Shown piece after piece: positions 17,686-29,401 of a DNA stretch of 64,000 bases. The stretch comes from Myxococcus sp. RHSTA-1-4 (GTDB lineage: Bacteria; Myxococcota; Myxococcia; Myxococcales; Myxococcaceae). Both the position numbers and the translations under genes were made by a program. The stretch's first letter is position 1. Each line of letters opens with the position of its first letter. A model generated the notes under the pieces. The model worked only from the letters and a program-made list of their open reading frames with translations, made no database searches and was not told the origin of the DNA. The stretch covers positions 62,001 through 126,000 of the forward strand of contig NZ_JAIQDG010000001.1 of assembly GCF_020037125.1 (NCBI RefSeq), given 5' to 3'.

Positions 17686-18248
17686 TGAAGCCCACGAATG
17701 CAGCCTCCTTCCGCCGCGCGGCCCAGCGCGGCGCCACCCTCATCGAAGGCATGGCCGCCGCGGCCGTGCTCGCGCTCGGCATCAGCGGCGCCTTCGGCGG
17801 GCTCATCCTGGCCAGCCAGCAGAACGCGGACGCCCGCCGCCTGTCCCACGCGAGCGCCATCGCGACGCAGGTGCGCGCCGGCATCCAGGCCCAGGGCCGT
17901 GCCCGCCTCCTCGCGGCGACGGGGCCGCTGAGCGCCACGTCCTGCACCCGGACCGACGCGAACGTGCTCGCGCTGGCCGGCGGCCTGGAGACCTTCGTCG
18001 GCCCCAGCACCTGCGTGGTGGACCTGGACGCCTTCGAGGACGCCGCGGGCCCCGAGCTCGACCTCGTCCCGGGCTACTCCCCGGAGGACCGGGACAGCTT
18101 CCGCCGCGCCCTGGTCTGGCAGCACGAGGACACCATCGACACGGTGGCGGTGGTGGTGTCCTTCAGCAGCGCGGGCCAGCGCCGCTTCATCAAGCAGCAC
18201 GTCGCCCTCTATGACCCGAGCAAGAACGGCGCGGGGGTGGAGCTGTGA
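17685..18248 (+). CDS. PilV-type minor pseudopilin
   Basis: This is a 187-residue pseudopilin. ATG 17685 overlaps the previous TGA. The prepilin signal is AAQRG followed by ATLIEGMAAAAVLALGISG, with Glu at +5 but Ala at +1 rather than Phe or Met. It carries two cysteines (SATSCTRTD and GPSTCVVDL) that could pair. Its position between the FimU and PilW types fits PilV of the minor pilin priming complex. The stop is overlapped by the next GTG. Confidence 0.85.
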   Translation: MKPTNAASFRRAAQRGATLIEGMAAAAVLALGISGAFGGLILASQQNADARRLSHASAIATQVRAGIQAQGRARLLAATGPLSATSCTRTDANVLALAGGLETFVGPSTCVVDLDAFEDAAGPELDLVPGYSPEDRDSFRRALVWQHEDTIDTVAVVVSFSSAGQRRFIKQHVALYDPSKNGAGVEL

Positions 18249-19420
18249 GGGCGCTCGCGCGACAGCGGCGGGAAGGCTTCACGCTGCTCGAAGTGCTGAT
18301 TGGCACCACCATCTCCTCGGTGGTGCTGCTGGCGGTGGCCGCCACCATCATCGGCGTCAACAACGTCTTCCAGGCCAACACCCTCTCCAAGCAGACGGTG
18401 GAGGGCAGCCGGGTGGGCCTGGACTACGTGAGGCGCACGGTGCGGCTGGCGGGCTACGGGCTGGACCCGGCTCTGGCCTTCGACTTCAGGACCGCCGGGC
18501 TGCCGGCGAACACGAAGGACAACCACTCCGTGGACCTGACGACGTGGGGCACCTTCGTCACCGACGACCTGGCCTTCCGCTACCGGGACCCCATGTACGT
18601 GCGCCGCGGCCAGCTCGGCAGCGGAGGCCCGCCGTACACGCTCAACCTGGCGGGCGGCACCACCTTCGGGCAGCCGCTGCGCCAGGGGCAGACGCTGCTG
18701 GTGGCCTGCCCGGGCGGCCTGGACTTCTTCATGGGCCAGCTCGCCGCCGGCGCGCTCGCCACCGCGGGCACCACCACCCTCAATGCCGACCCGCTGCTCC
18801 CCGCGGGCGCCATTCCGGAGTGCCTGCGTGACGCCAACCGTCCTCCCTTCGTCATGCTCGTGCAGGAGAAGCGGCTGCGCGTGGAGGCGTTCGGCGGCCG
18901 GCCGTACCTGGTGGTGCGGCACGGCTGGCACGCGGACGCGGACTTCGACCCGCTCGTCGCGGACGTCGAGTCCTTCCAGGTCGCCTACCAGATGAACCGC
19001 CCGCCGGCGGACTCCGGGTGCTGCGCGGCGCAGGTGGCCCCGGACGGGACGGCCAGCACCGGCGCGAGCTGGCTGCTCGGCGACGAGTCCCCCCTGGTGC
19101 ATCCGACAACCGGCTCGACGCCTCCGAAGTACGAGACGCCGTACGACGCGGCCGAGCGCTACAACGGGCACCCGGCCAACATCCGCGCCGTGCACGTGGG
19201 GCTCACCGTGCGCTCGACGCGGCAGCAGCCCTCGGAGTCCCTCGACGCGCCTCGCCGGCTCTTCAACGCGCCCCCGCCGCCGGCCGCGGAGGACGCCTTC
19301 CTCCGCACCACGGTGGAGACCTCCATCCGCGTGCCCAACATGACCTCCCGCAGCTTCTTCACCCCCGAGTACCGAGACCCGGCCATCGCGCGGGACCTCC
19401 GCAACGTCGGAGGAGGATGA
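18245..19420 (+). CDS. PilW-type minor pseudopilin
   Basis: This is a 391-residue pseudopilin. GTG 18245 overlaps the preceding stop by four bases. Its prepilin signal is the most canonical of the set: REG followed by FTLLEVLIGTTISSVVLLAV, with Phe +1 and Glu +5. VGLDYVRRTVRLAGYGLDP is the PilW-like segment after the helix. Several cysteines occur in the C-terminal globular region (DSGCCAAQVAP). PilW proteins are large minor pilins that contact PilX and PilY1 in the pilus tip complex. Confidence 0.9.
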   Translation: MRALARQRREGFTLLEVLIGTTISSVVLLAVAATIIGVNNVFQANTLSKQTVEGSRVGLDYVRRTVRLAGYGLDPALAFDFRTAGLPANTKDNHSVDLTTWGTFVTDDLAFRYRDPMYVRRGQLGSGGPPYTLNLAGGTTFGQPLRQGQTLLVACPGGLDFFMGQLAAGALATAGTTTLNADPLLPAGAIPECLRDANRPPFVMLVQEKRLRVEAFGGRPYLVVRHGWHADADFDPLVADVESFQVAYQMNRPPADSGCCAAQVAPDGTASTGASWLLGDESPLVHPTTGSTPPKYETPYDAAERYNGHPANIRAVHVGLTVRSTRQQPSESLDAPRRLFNAPPPPAAEDAFLRTTVETSIRVPNMTSRSFFTPEYRDPAIARDLRNVGGG

Positions 19421-19425
19421 AATCC

Positions 19426-19926
19426 ATGAACCGCTTCCCATCCCCCCGGGGCAGCGCCCTGGTCATCACCCTCATCGCCCTGGCCGTCCTGCTGCTGATG
19501 GTGGTGGGCACCATCACCTTCACCGGCCGCAACCGGACCGCCGCCGTGGCCAACATCCGCAACGAGCGCGTCGAGGCCTGCGCCGAGACGGCCCGGCGCT
19601 ACCTGCTGTCCCGCATGCAGGTCTACGGCGCCTTCGCCGCCCCCATCCAGGACCTCAAGCTGGAGCAGGTGCTGATGGACGACGCGGAGCCGGCGGACCG
19701 CTCCACCATGCGCACCGGCCACTTCGGCGCCAACCCCGCGGACGCCGGAACGACGGCCGTCCTGTCCTCCTCCAGCTTCGGCAGCGCCAAGGAGCAGGTG
19801 AGCGACGCGGCCAACACCCTGCGCGAGGGCATGGGCGGTGGTGGCTACTACCGCGTCGTCGTCATGTGTGACGAGCCGAGCGGCCGTCAGGCCGAGACCG
19901 AGTTCGTCTTCCGCTTCGGTATCTGA
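19426..19926 (+). CDS. PilX-type minor pseudopilin
   Basis: This is a 166-residue protein. GGAGGAGG at 19409-19416 lies 9 bases before ATG 19426, which I prefer to the ATG at 19417 that overlaps the previous stop. The signal PSPRG is followed by SALVITLIALAVLLLMVVG. It lacks the Glu at +5, as is usual for PilX/GspK-like tip subunits that do not need to pair with a neighbour above them. ERVEACAETARRYLLSR follows, as in PilX. It completes the pseudopilin set just before PilY1. Confidence 0.85.
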   Translation: MNRFPSPRGSALVITLIALAVLLLMVVGTITFTGRNRTAAVANIRNERVEACAETARRYLLSRMQVYGAFAAPIQDLKLEQVLMDDAEPADRSTMRTGHFGANPADAGTTAVLSSSSFGSAKEQVSDAANTLREGMGGGGYYRVVVMCDEPSGRQAETEFVFRFGI

Positions 19927-19958
19927 TTCCCCCGACCCAGCCCCTCCCGGAGTCCCCC

Positions 19959-22900
19959 ATGAAGGTCCTCCTCACATCCCTGCCGGTGCTGGTGGTGCTG
20001 CTGGCCGCGCCGCGCGCCCACGCGCTGGACGCCGCCGCCTGCACCCTGCAGTCCACCTCGCGCCTGGACGCCATGCTCAACCCCGCGCGGGGCAGCGACG
20101 AGCGCTTCTTCACCAACCCCAGCGGCCCGCCCAACATCCTCATCATCCTGGACACGTCGGGCTCCATGGCGTGGTGGCCCATGGCGTGGAGCAACAACGA
20201 CTCCCACAGCTATGACGAGGACGCCTCGGGCGCCGACCCGGGCTGCCGCCAGGGCAACATCAACGCGCTCAACTACGACCCGAACGTCACCTACCCGCGC
20301 CTGTGGCTGTCGCTGACGAACCAGAACTCCCCCTGGTTCGACCCGGCGAAGTTCTACCGCTTCGACGGCTACGGCTCCGGCACCCAGGTGAGCTTCGGCA
20401 TGAACAACAACCCCGTGCGCTTCGACCTGGACCCGCCCGGCACCATCATCACCACCTCCGAGAGCGCCGCGTGCACCAACCTCGTCGGCACCAATGCGAG
20501 CGACGCCGCCGCCCGGGCCGCCTGCCAGAGCTGCCTGCAGCGCAAGGGCTACTTCCAGTGGAAGGCCGACCGCCGCGTGGCGGCGGGCAACTTCCTCAAC
20601 TTCTACTCCCCACGCGGCCACTCCGCCGTCAACGTCATCACCCAGGTCATCCGCGATTCGGCGAAGACGCGCTTCGGCATCATGACGTTCTCCGCGGGCA
20701 GCGGGGCGACGGGCACGGTGAAGTGGGACGGCGAGGACGTGGTGCGCTTCGCGCCCTTCGGGCCCGCGTGCTCCGACGCCAACGACGCGGCCGCGCGCAA
20801 CACCCACCGCGACAACCTGCTGGTGAAGATGAAGAGCGGCCTGCGGTTCAACACCGGCACGCCGCTGACGCAGGTGCTGTGGGGCTCCAGCTACTACTTC
20901 CGGGCCAGCACCGCCGCGGACGACCCGTTTCCCGGCTGGTTCGGCGCCAGCTACCTGTCCGACCCGGACTTCAACGACGAGGCCTCTCCGGGCCGGGCCT
21001 CCGCGTGCTTCACGTGCAGCTTCAACTCGATGATTCTCCTGACGGACGGCGAGCCCAACGAGCCGGGCGACAGCGACTCCCAGATTCCCCAGGCCGTCCG
21101 GGACTTGAACGTCCCGTGTGACAACTGCGCCGCGGCCGGCCAGGGCGAGGAGAGCGGCGGCGACGAGAGCCACATCCACCGCATCGCCAAATGGATGTGG
21201 ACCCACGACATGCGGCCGGAGCTGACCGGCACGCAGGGGGTGGCCACCTATACCGTGGGCTTCGCGCTGACGAACACGCCGGCCCTCAACCTGCTGCGCA
21301 CCACCGCGGAGGTGGGCGGCGGCCGCTTCTTCGCGGCCACCAACTCCAGCCAGCTCAAGACGGCGCTGCAGTCCATCGTCGACGACGTGCAGAGCCGCAA
21401 CATCGCCTTCGCCGCGGCGGCCATCTCCTCGTTCCAGACGGGCAGCTCCACGCTCAGCGCGCTGATGCCGCGCCTGTCGCCCGCGGCCACCGGCAGCGCC
21501 TGGCGCGGAGACCTGTGGCGCTTCAACCAGTTCAACGAGTTCGTCCAGAACAGCGACAAGAACGGCGACGGCGACGTGGCCGACATCTTCGTGGTGGACC
21601 AGGACAACGACATCGTCGTCGAGGACTCGACCGGCAACTTCGTGAAGGACGGCACGGCCACCCCGGCACGGCAGTTCTGGGAGGCGCGCCGGGCCCTGCT
21701 GACGCGCGCCCTGAACACGCGCAAAATCTACACGGTGACGGACTCCAGCGCGGACGGCCGGCTGGGCGCCGCGGACGACGTCATCGAGTTCACCGTCGCC
21801 AACCGCCACCTCCTGAAGGACTACCTGGGCGTGGTCGGCACCCCGGCCTGCCCGAAGCTGGAGTCGCTCGCGCCGCTGGCCGTGGACCCGGGCAGCCTCT
21901 TGACGGGCCTGAAGCTGACGCCGCTCCAGGCGGCCACTGCCATGGGCATGCCGGCCCCGGCCTGGGTGGACCTGGTGACGGGCCAGCAGTGGCTGGACGA
22001 CCTGTGCCTGCGCACGCTCATCCAGTACGTGCGCGGCCAGGACCTGGCGGACGAGGACGGCAACGGCAACCGCACGGAGGTCCGCCGCTCCGTGCTGGGC
22101 GACATCTTCCACTCCTCGCCGGTGCTGGTGGACCCGCCCATGGACAAGTTCCTGTGCAACCTGGGCATGAGCACCCAGTGCGCCCGCACGCTCTACAGCG
22201 ACACGCTGGGCGTGACGCCCACGCCGCTGGCGCGGGAGGACATCGTCCGCTGCGGCCACAACGTCAACGTGGACGCGTACGAGGCGTACCTGCACCGCTT
22301 CCGCAAGCGCGACAAGCTGGTGCTGGTGGGCGCCAACGACGGCATGGTGCACGCCTTCCGCGACAGCACCGCCACGGAGACGTGCACCGGCGGGCTGCCC
22401 TTCATCACCTACACCCCCAGCACGGGCGAGGAGGAGTGGGCCTTCATCCCTCCGGACCTGCTGTCGCGGCTGCACGAGCTGGCGTCCGGCCACCAGTACT
22501 TCGTGGACGGCGACATCATGGTGCGCGACATCTGGGCGGACGGCTCGGGCGGCACCGCGGCGGACGAGAAGAAGCAGTCCACGGAGTACAAGACGCTGGC
22601 GGTGGTGTCCGAGGGCCGCGGCGGCGTGCACTACCTGGCGCTGGAGCTGGAGGCCGACGAGACGAGCGGCCGCTTCCTGCCGCCGAAGCTGCGGTGGATG
22701 TTCCCCCAGCCGGACTCCGAGGAGGCCGCCCTCTTCGGCAAGACGCTGTTCTCGCTCAGCCCCAAGGCGCCCCCCATCGGCCCGCTGCTGGTCAAGGCCC
22801 CGCCGGCCGCGACGGACCCGGTGTCGCGCTACGGCGTGGACACGCAGGAGCGGTGGATGGTGGCCCTGTCCGGCGGCTGGTCCCCCGGCATGGAGAAGGG

Positions 22901-24431
22901 CCGCGGCGTGTACCTGGTGGACGCGTGGAACCCCGAGGTGAACGGCCGCGGTGACAACCTGTGGTGGAAGTTCGAATACAACCCGAACGCCACCGAGGAG
23001 AACGACCGGCCGGCCCGGCACCTCACGCACAGCGTGGCAGCGCCGGTGGCGCTGGTGGACTACAGCGTCGCCGGGGCGGTGAAGCAGGACGGCTTCTTCG
23101 ACACGGCCGTCTTCGGCGACATGCGCGGCCAGCTCTGGGTGGCGCGGATGTCCGTGCCGGGCGAGGTGGACTCCACCACGAAGCTCATCAAGAACTGGGG
23201 TGCGGCGCGCGCCTTCCAGATGGACCGGGACGCCAGCAGCTCGGCCGGCGTCGGCCAGGCCGTGAGCCGCACGTGGCCCTTCTATTACGTGCCCTCCATC
23301 GGCATCCAGCCGAACTCGGGCGCGCTGCGGGCCCTCATCGGCACGGGAGACCGGTACGCGCTGCTGGACGACAAGGCCGGCATCTGCCGCTTCGACAACC
23401 CGCAGGCCTGCGCGAAGTACGGCTGCGGCGAGGTGGAGGTGGACTACCGGGTGGACCGCGTGGGCCGCAACGTCACCCTGGCGCGGCAGTACTGGAAGCC
23501 GGGGGAAATCTTCCAGACGCAGCTGACGACGACCCCCTCCACGCAGACGGCGTGCGGCAACCCGGGCGACACGGTGGTGACGGCGGAGTTCGAACGGTAC
23601 GACGTGAAGTCCTGCCCCGGCGCCCCCCAGGACTACACCAAGCTGAGCGCGGCGCGCGTGGAGTGCGGCCAGGACGCCGCCGGCAACTTCCGCTGCCTCA
23701 ACGTCAGCACCACGGCCTCCAACTTCGCGGACCTGGAGCTCACCCGCGACGAGAGCACGCTGGGGAAGAACCGCTTCTTCGGCATCCGCGTGTATGGCGG
23801 CCCCGGACAGACGTTCGAGGAGGGGCGCGCCACGCCCGCGCCGGGCGTGAAGACGGCCCGGGAGTTCGACGACGAGCGCCTGACGGACCGGACCGCCACC
23901 CACCCTGACAGCGGAGACCTGGTGGATGTGACGAACATCACCTGCACCGCGCCCGGCAACTGCACCGCGCCGGGGGCGCCGGCGAACGGGGCGGGCTGGC
24001 TGGTGGAGTACTCGGGCATGGACCACAAGACGGCCGGTGGCGCGTCCACTGTGGCGAGCTGCGCGCTGTGGAACGTGCTCTACCCGGCGACGAGCGGCAC
24101 GGCGTGTGACAGCACCTCCGCCAAGGCCCGCTTCTTCCAGGGGCACTACCTCACCGGCCTGCCCACCTGCGCCGAGTCGCTGGAGAACCAGCGCTTCCAG
24201 GAGCGCGCGGTGCTGGCGCCACCGCCGGAGCCGGCCACCGCCGTCATGGTCTCCTCCACCGGCAAGGTGAAGTACAGCACCGTGCTGCAGGAGCCCGGGA
24301 AGCGGCAGGCCACCTCGGTGGACGTCGCGGAGCTGAGCGACGTGCTGCAGAACGTGTACGAGCTGCCCCTGAGCAACGAGCAACACCAGTGCCGGCACGT
24401 GGACCCGGCCCGCTGCGTGGCCTCGCCCTGA
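19959..24431 (+). CDS. pilY1: PilY1-type pilus tip adhesin
   Basis: This is a 1490-residue secreted protein. The signal peptide (VLVVLLAAPRAHA) is followed by a VWA-like domain with ILDTSGSMAWW near residue 68 as its metal site and several cysteines (CRQ, CQSC, CFTC, CDNC). Calcium-loop-like stretches occur at about residue 530 (DKNGDGDVAD) and about residue 700 (DEDGNGNRTE). The C-terminal half is the PilC/PilY1 beta-propeller, opening around GDIFHSSPVLV and VGANDGMVHAFRD. PilY1 caps the type IVa pilus with the minor pilins and acts in adhesion and mechanosensing. Myxococcus xanthus is known to carry several such clusters; which one this matches cannot be told here. A strong terminator follows. 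Confidence 0.95.
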   Translation: MKVLLTSLPVLVVLLAAPRAHALDAAACTLQSTSRLDAMLNPARGSDERFFTNPSGPPNILIILDTSGSMAWWPMAWSNNDSHSYDEDASGADPGCRQGNINALNYDPNVTYPRLWLSLTNQNSPWFDPAKFYRFDGYGSGTQVSFGMNNNPVRFDLDPPGTIITTSESAACTNLVGTNASDAAARAACQSCLQRKGYFQWKADRRVAAGNFLNFYSPRGHSAVNVITQVIRDSAKTRFGIMTFSAGSGATGTVKWDGEDVVRFAPFGPACSDANDAAARNTHRDNLLVKMKSGLRFNTGTPLTQVLWGSSYYFRASTAADDPFPGWFGASYLSDPDFNDEASPGRASACFTCSFNSMILLTDGEPNEPGDSDSQIPQAVRDLNVPCDNCAAAGQGEESGGDESHIHRIAKWMWTHDMRPELTGTQGVATYTVGFALTNTPALNLLRTTAEVGGGRFFAATNSSQLKTALQSIVDDVQSRNIAFAAAAISSFQTGSSTLSALMPRLSPAATGSAWRGDLWRFNQFNEFVQNSDKNGDGDVADIFVVDQDNDIVVEDSTGNFVKDGTATPARQFWEARRALLTRALNTRKIYTVTDSSADGRLGAADDVIEFTVANRHLLKDYLGVVGTPACPKLESLAPLAVDPGSLLTGLKLTPLQAATAMGMPAPAWVDLVTGQQWLDDLCLRTLIQYVRGQDLADEDGNGNRTEVRRSVLGDIFHSSPVLVDPPMDKFLCNLGMSTQCARTLYSDTLGVTPTPLAREDIVRCGHNVNVDAYEAYLHRFRKRDKLVLVGANDGMVHAFRDSTATETCTGGLPFITYTPSTGEEEWAFIPPDLLSRLHELASGHQYFVDGDIMVRDIWADGSGGTAADEKKQSTEYKTLAVVSEGRGGVHYLALELEADETSGRFLPPKLRWMFPQPDSEEAALFGKTLFSLSPKAPPIGPLLVKAPPAATDPVSRYGVDTQERWMVALSGGWSPGMEKGRGVYLVDAWNPEVNGRGDNLWWKFEYNPNATEENDRPARHLTHSVAAPVALVDYSVAGAVKQDGFFDTAVFGDMRGQLWVARMSVPGEVDSTTKLIKNWGAARAFQMDRDASSSAGVGQAVSRTWPFYYVPSIGIQPNSGALRALIGTGDRYALLDDKAGICRFDNPQACAKYGCGEVEVDYRVDRVGRNVTLARQYWKPGEIFQTQLTTTPSTQTACGNPGDTVVTAEFERYDVKSCPGAPQDYTKLSAARVECGQDAAGNFRCLNVSTTASNFADLELTRDESTLGKNRFFGIRVYGGPGQTFEEGRATPAPGVKTAREFDDERLTDRTATHPDSGDLVDVTNITCTAPGNCTAPGAPANGAGWLVEYSGMDHKTAGGASTVASCALWNVLYPATSGTACDSTSAKARFFQGHYLTGLPTCAESLENQRFQERAVLAPPPEPATAVMVSSTGKVKYSTVLQEPGKRQATSVDVAELSDVLQNVYELPLSNEQHQCRHVDPARCVASP

Positions 24432-24441
24432 GCCGTGCGCC

Positions 24442-24474
24442 CACGCCCTCCCCCACTCGCGCGGGGAGGGCGTG
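24442..24474 (+). terminator. Terminator after pilY1
   Basis: A perfect 12-base stem (CACGCCCTCCCC at 24442-24453 with GGGGAGGGCGTG at 24463-24474) and a 9-base loop start 11 bases after the pilY1 stop. There is no U-tract. It separates the pilin operon from the HD hydrolase gene. Confidence 0.75.
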
Positions 24475-24546
24475 TCCGGCTACAAGGTGGCGATGGCGGC
24501 CCCACGCGCCGTCGAGAACCCGGGCCGCCTTCTCCCGGAGGCCCTC

Positions 24547-24969
24547 ATGTCCACGCTCGAAGACGCCATCTCCCTCGCGGTGGAGGCGCACCGCGGCCAG
24601 CGCGACAAGGCCGGCCGGCCCTACATCCTCCACCCGCTGCGGGTGATGATGCGGCTGGAGACGGACGAGGAGCGCACCGTGGCCATCCTCCATGACGTGG
24701 TGGAGGACACGCCCTGGACGCTGGAGCGGCTGCGCGAGCGGGGCTACCCGGCCCCGGTGCTGTCCGCGCTGGACGCCCTCACCAAACGCGAGGGTGAGAC
24801 GTACGAGGCCTTCGTCGAGCGGCTGAGGCCGGACGCGCTCGCCCGGCGGGTGAAGCTGGCGGACCTGGAGGACAACATGGACGTGCGCCGGCTGGAGGCG
24901 GTGACGCCGAAGGACGCCGAGCGGCTGGCCCGCTACCGCGCCGCCTGGGCCCGCCTGCGCGAGCCCTGA
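24547..24969 (+). CDS. HD-domain phosphohydrolase, (p)ppGpp-hydrolase-like
   Basis: This is a 140-residue single HD domain. HRGQRDKAGRPYILHPLRVM and AILHDVVEDT are the metal-binding signatures shared with the SpoT/Rel hydrolase domain and the small Mesh1-type enzymes, and VKLADLEDNMD supplies the late aspartate. No synthetase or TGS domain is present, so a hydrolase acting on (p)ppGpp or a related nucleotide is the best guess. ATG 24547 has GGAG 6 bases upstream; in-frame upstream starts lack support. It shares a terminator with the convergent aconitase gene. Confidence 0.82.
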   Translation: MSTLEDAISLAVEAHRGQRDKAGRPYILHPLRVMMRLETDEERTVAILHDVVEDTPWTLERLRERGYPAPVLSALDALTKREGETYEAFVERLRPDALARRVKLADLEDNMDVRRLEAVTPKDAERLARYRAAWARLREP

Positions 24970-24976
24970 AACACCA

Positions 24977-25013
24977 CGGCCCGGCAGGCGCCACGAGGGC
25001 ACCTGACGGGCCG
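24977..25013. terminator. Bidirectional terminator
   Basis: A 12-base stem with one mismatch (24977-24988 with 25002-25013) lies in the 68-bp gap between the convergent HD hydrolase and aconitase genes. Confidence 0.7.
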
Positions 25014-25037
25014 AGGTGAGACTCAGCGGCCGAGGCC

Positions 25038-27770
<2,733 letters not shown>

Positions 27771-28006
27771 GTGCGTTGCCGTCCTTCCGTGCGCGGGATG
27801 CGCCGACTTGTAGGCCCCCCTTTGACGCGTTGCAAAGGGTTCCTGCGCGGTCATCCAGGGGCGGACGGTTCCGTCGGCAGGGTCCAGTCCCGCTCATCGG
27901 AGCCATGCGTCCGGCTGGGGGTTCGGGGAGCTACATCCGCGTAGTAACGGCCCCACCCCCGGCGGGCTACGGGAGGGACCCGCCCGGCGGCCCGCCCGCG
28001 GGCGCG

Positions 28007-29266
28007 TCAGAGAACCTTGCGGCAGGCGTACAGCACCCGCTCCAGCCCCTTCTGCCAGAGGGGCCGGCGGCGGAACCCGGCCAGCGTCACCTCGCGGCAG
28101 TGGCCGCAGTCGGCGCGGAACGAGTCCTCGAGCTGCCGGCCCAGCCGGGGGTCGGCGAAGACGGCGTTCACCTCGTGGTTGAAGGCCAGACTGAGCCGCT
28201 CCAGGTTGAACGAGCCGATGGTGCCCCACACCCCGTCCACCACCGCCGTCTTGGCGTGCAGCACGCCTCGCTGCCACTCGAAGATGCGGATGCCCGCCCC
28301 CAGCAGCTTCTCGTAGAAGGCCCGGGTGGCGAACTCCAGGAGGGGGTGGTCGCTGCGGGCGTTGAGCAAGAGGTGCACCTCCACCCCGCGCCTCGCCGCC
28401 TCGCGCAGCGCCGCCACCATGCGTCGGTCCGGAATGAAATACGCCGCGGCGATGAGCACGCTGCTGCGCGCCCGCTGAATCGCGTGCAGGTACGCCCGGT
28501 GGATGCTCCGCCGGCTGGACAGCACCGCCAGCCCCACCTGCCCCCGCCGGGGCGCCCGGCGCTTCCAGTGGCGCAGCCCCGTGGCCAGCCGGTGGAATCG
28601 GTCCTGGAACATCATCCGCCACGTGGCCAGGAAGCGCCGCTCCAGCTCGTGCACCGCCGGCCCTTCGATTCGCAGCACGTCGTCGCGCCACGGCGCCCCC
28701 CGCCCCTCCGGCGCCCAGTGCGCGGCGATGTTCACCCCGCCCGTGAAGGCCACCTCACCGTCCACCACCAGAATCTTCCGGTGGTCCCGGCGCAGCAGGT
28801 GGCGCAGCCCGCGGGACAGGCTGAAGGGCTTGAAGGCCCGGATGTCCACCCCGCGGCGGCGCAGCGACTCGAAGAAGCCGCGGCGGCTCGTCCACGAGCC
28901 CACCGCGTCGTAGAGCACCTTCACGTGCACGCCGCGCTCGGCCGCCTCCGCCAGCGCCTCGCCGAACAACTCACCGACGGCGTCGGTGATGAACATGTAC
29001 GTCTCCAGCCGGATGTAGCGGCGCGCCCGGCGGATGGCCTCCAGCATCGCCGGGTAGGCCTCCACGCCGTCGCGGAGCAACTGGCACGCGTTGCCCTGCA
29101 CCACCGCGTGCCCCCGGGGCAGGTAGAAGCGCGACAGCAGCAGCCCGGAGACCTGGGGGCTCCACACGGGCCCGTGCTCCGGCACGGCCCCCGAGGCTCG
29201 CGCGAGTCCGCGCTCCCTGTCGCCCACGACACCTGACTGCTCGCTCACCACCTCCGGGTCACGCAT
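28007..29266 (-). CDS. Phospholipase D / cardiolipin synthase family protein
   Basis: This is a 419-residue enzyme with two HKD motifs: DHRKILVVDG near residue 155 and VLHAKTAVVDG near residue 335. Each is followed by a G-S/G-x-N segment (TGGVNIAAHW; IGSFNLERLS). Two HKD motifs in one chain form one active site in bacterial cardiolipin synthases and related phosphatidyltransferases. There are no N-terminal membrane helices, unlike E. coli ClsA, so it is closer to ClsB-type soluble enzymes. ATG 29266 has GGAGG close upstream. It is followed by GC-rich hairpins at 27961-28004. Confidence 0.9.
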   Translation of the reverse strand: MRDPEVVSEQSGVVGDRERGLARASGAVPEHGPVWSPQVSGLLLSRFYLPRGHAVVQGNACQLLRDGVEAYPAMLEAIRRARRYIRLETYMFITDAVGELFGEALAEAAERGVHVKVLYDAVGSWTSRRGFFESLRRRGVDIRAFKPFSLSRGLRHLLRRDHRKILVVDGEVAFTGGVNIAAHWAPEGRGAPWRDDVLRIEGPAVHELERRFLATWRMMFQDRFHRLATGLRHWKRRAPRRGQVGLAVLSSRRSIHRAYLHAIQRARSSVLIAAAYFIPDRRMVAALREAARRGVEVHLLLNARSDHPLLEFATRAFYEKLLGAGIRIFEWQRGVLHAKTAVVDGVWGTIGSFNLERLSLAFNHEVNAVFADPRLGRQLEDSFRADCGHCREVTLAGFRRRPLWQKGLERVLYACRKVL

Positions 29267-29401
29267 GGCCTCCGTACGGTGAGGACGCCCCCGCGACCCG
29301 GCAACCCGAGGCCCCTACGCCCGCATGCCCCGCGGGCGACAACGTCCGGTGCCGGACGGAGCAAGCCCCCGTCCCAACGGACCATGACGGCGGGCCCGGG
29401 C

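Noticed and set aside
19887-24398. A 1500-codon open frame antisense to pilY1, and similar very long antisense frames over ggt (2666-5431), aconitase (25083-27944) and the 29-32 kb genes
   Set aside because: High third-position GC removes stops from the antisense frames. Their products are His/Arg/Ala-rich without recognisable domains, while the opposite strand encodes known families.
27961-28004. CRISPR-like or tandem repeat of GCCCG units after the phospholipase-D gene
   Set aside because: It is simple GC-rich sequence with overlapping short palindromes, no regular unit or spacer.
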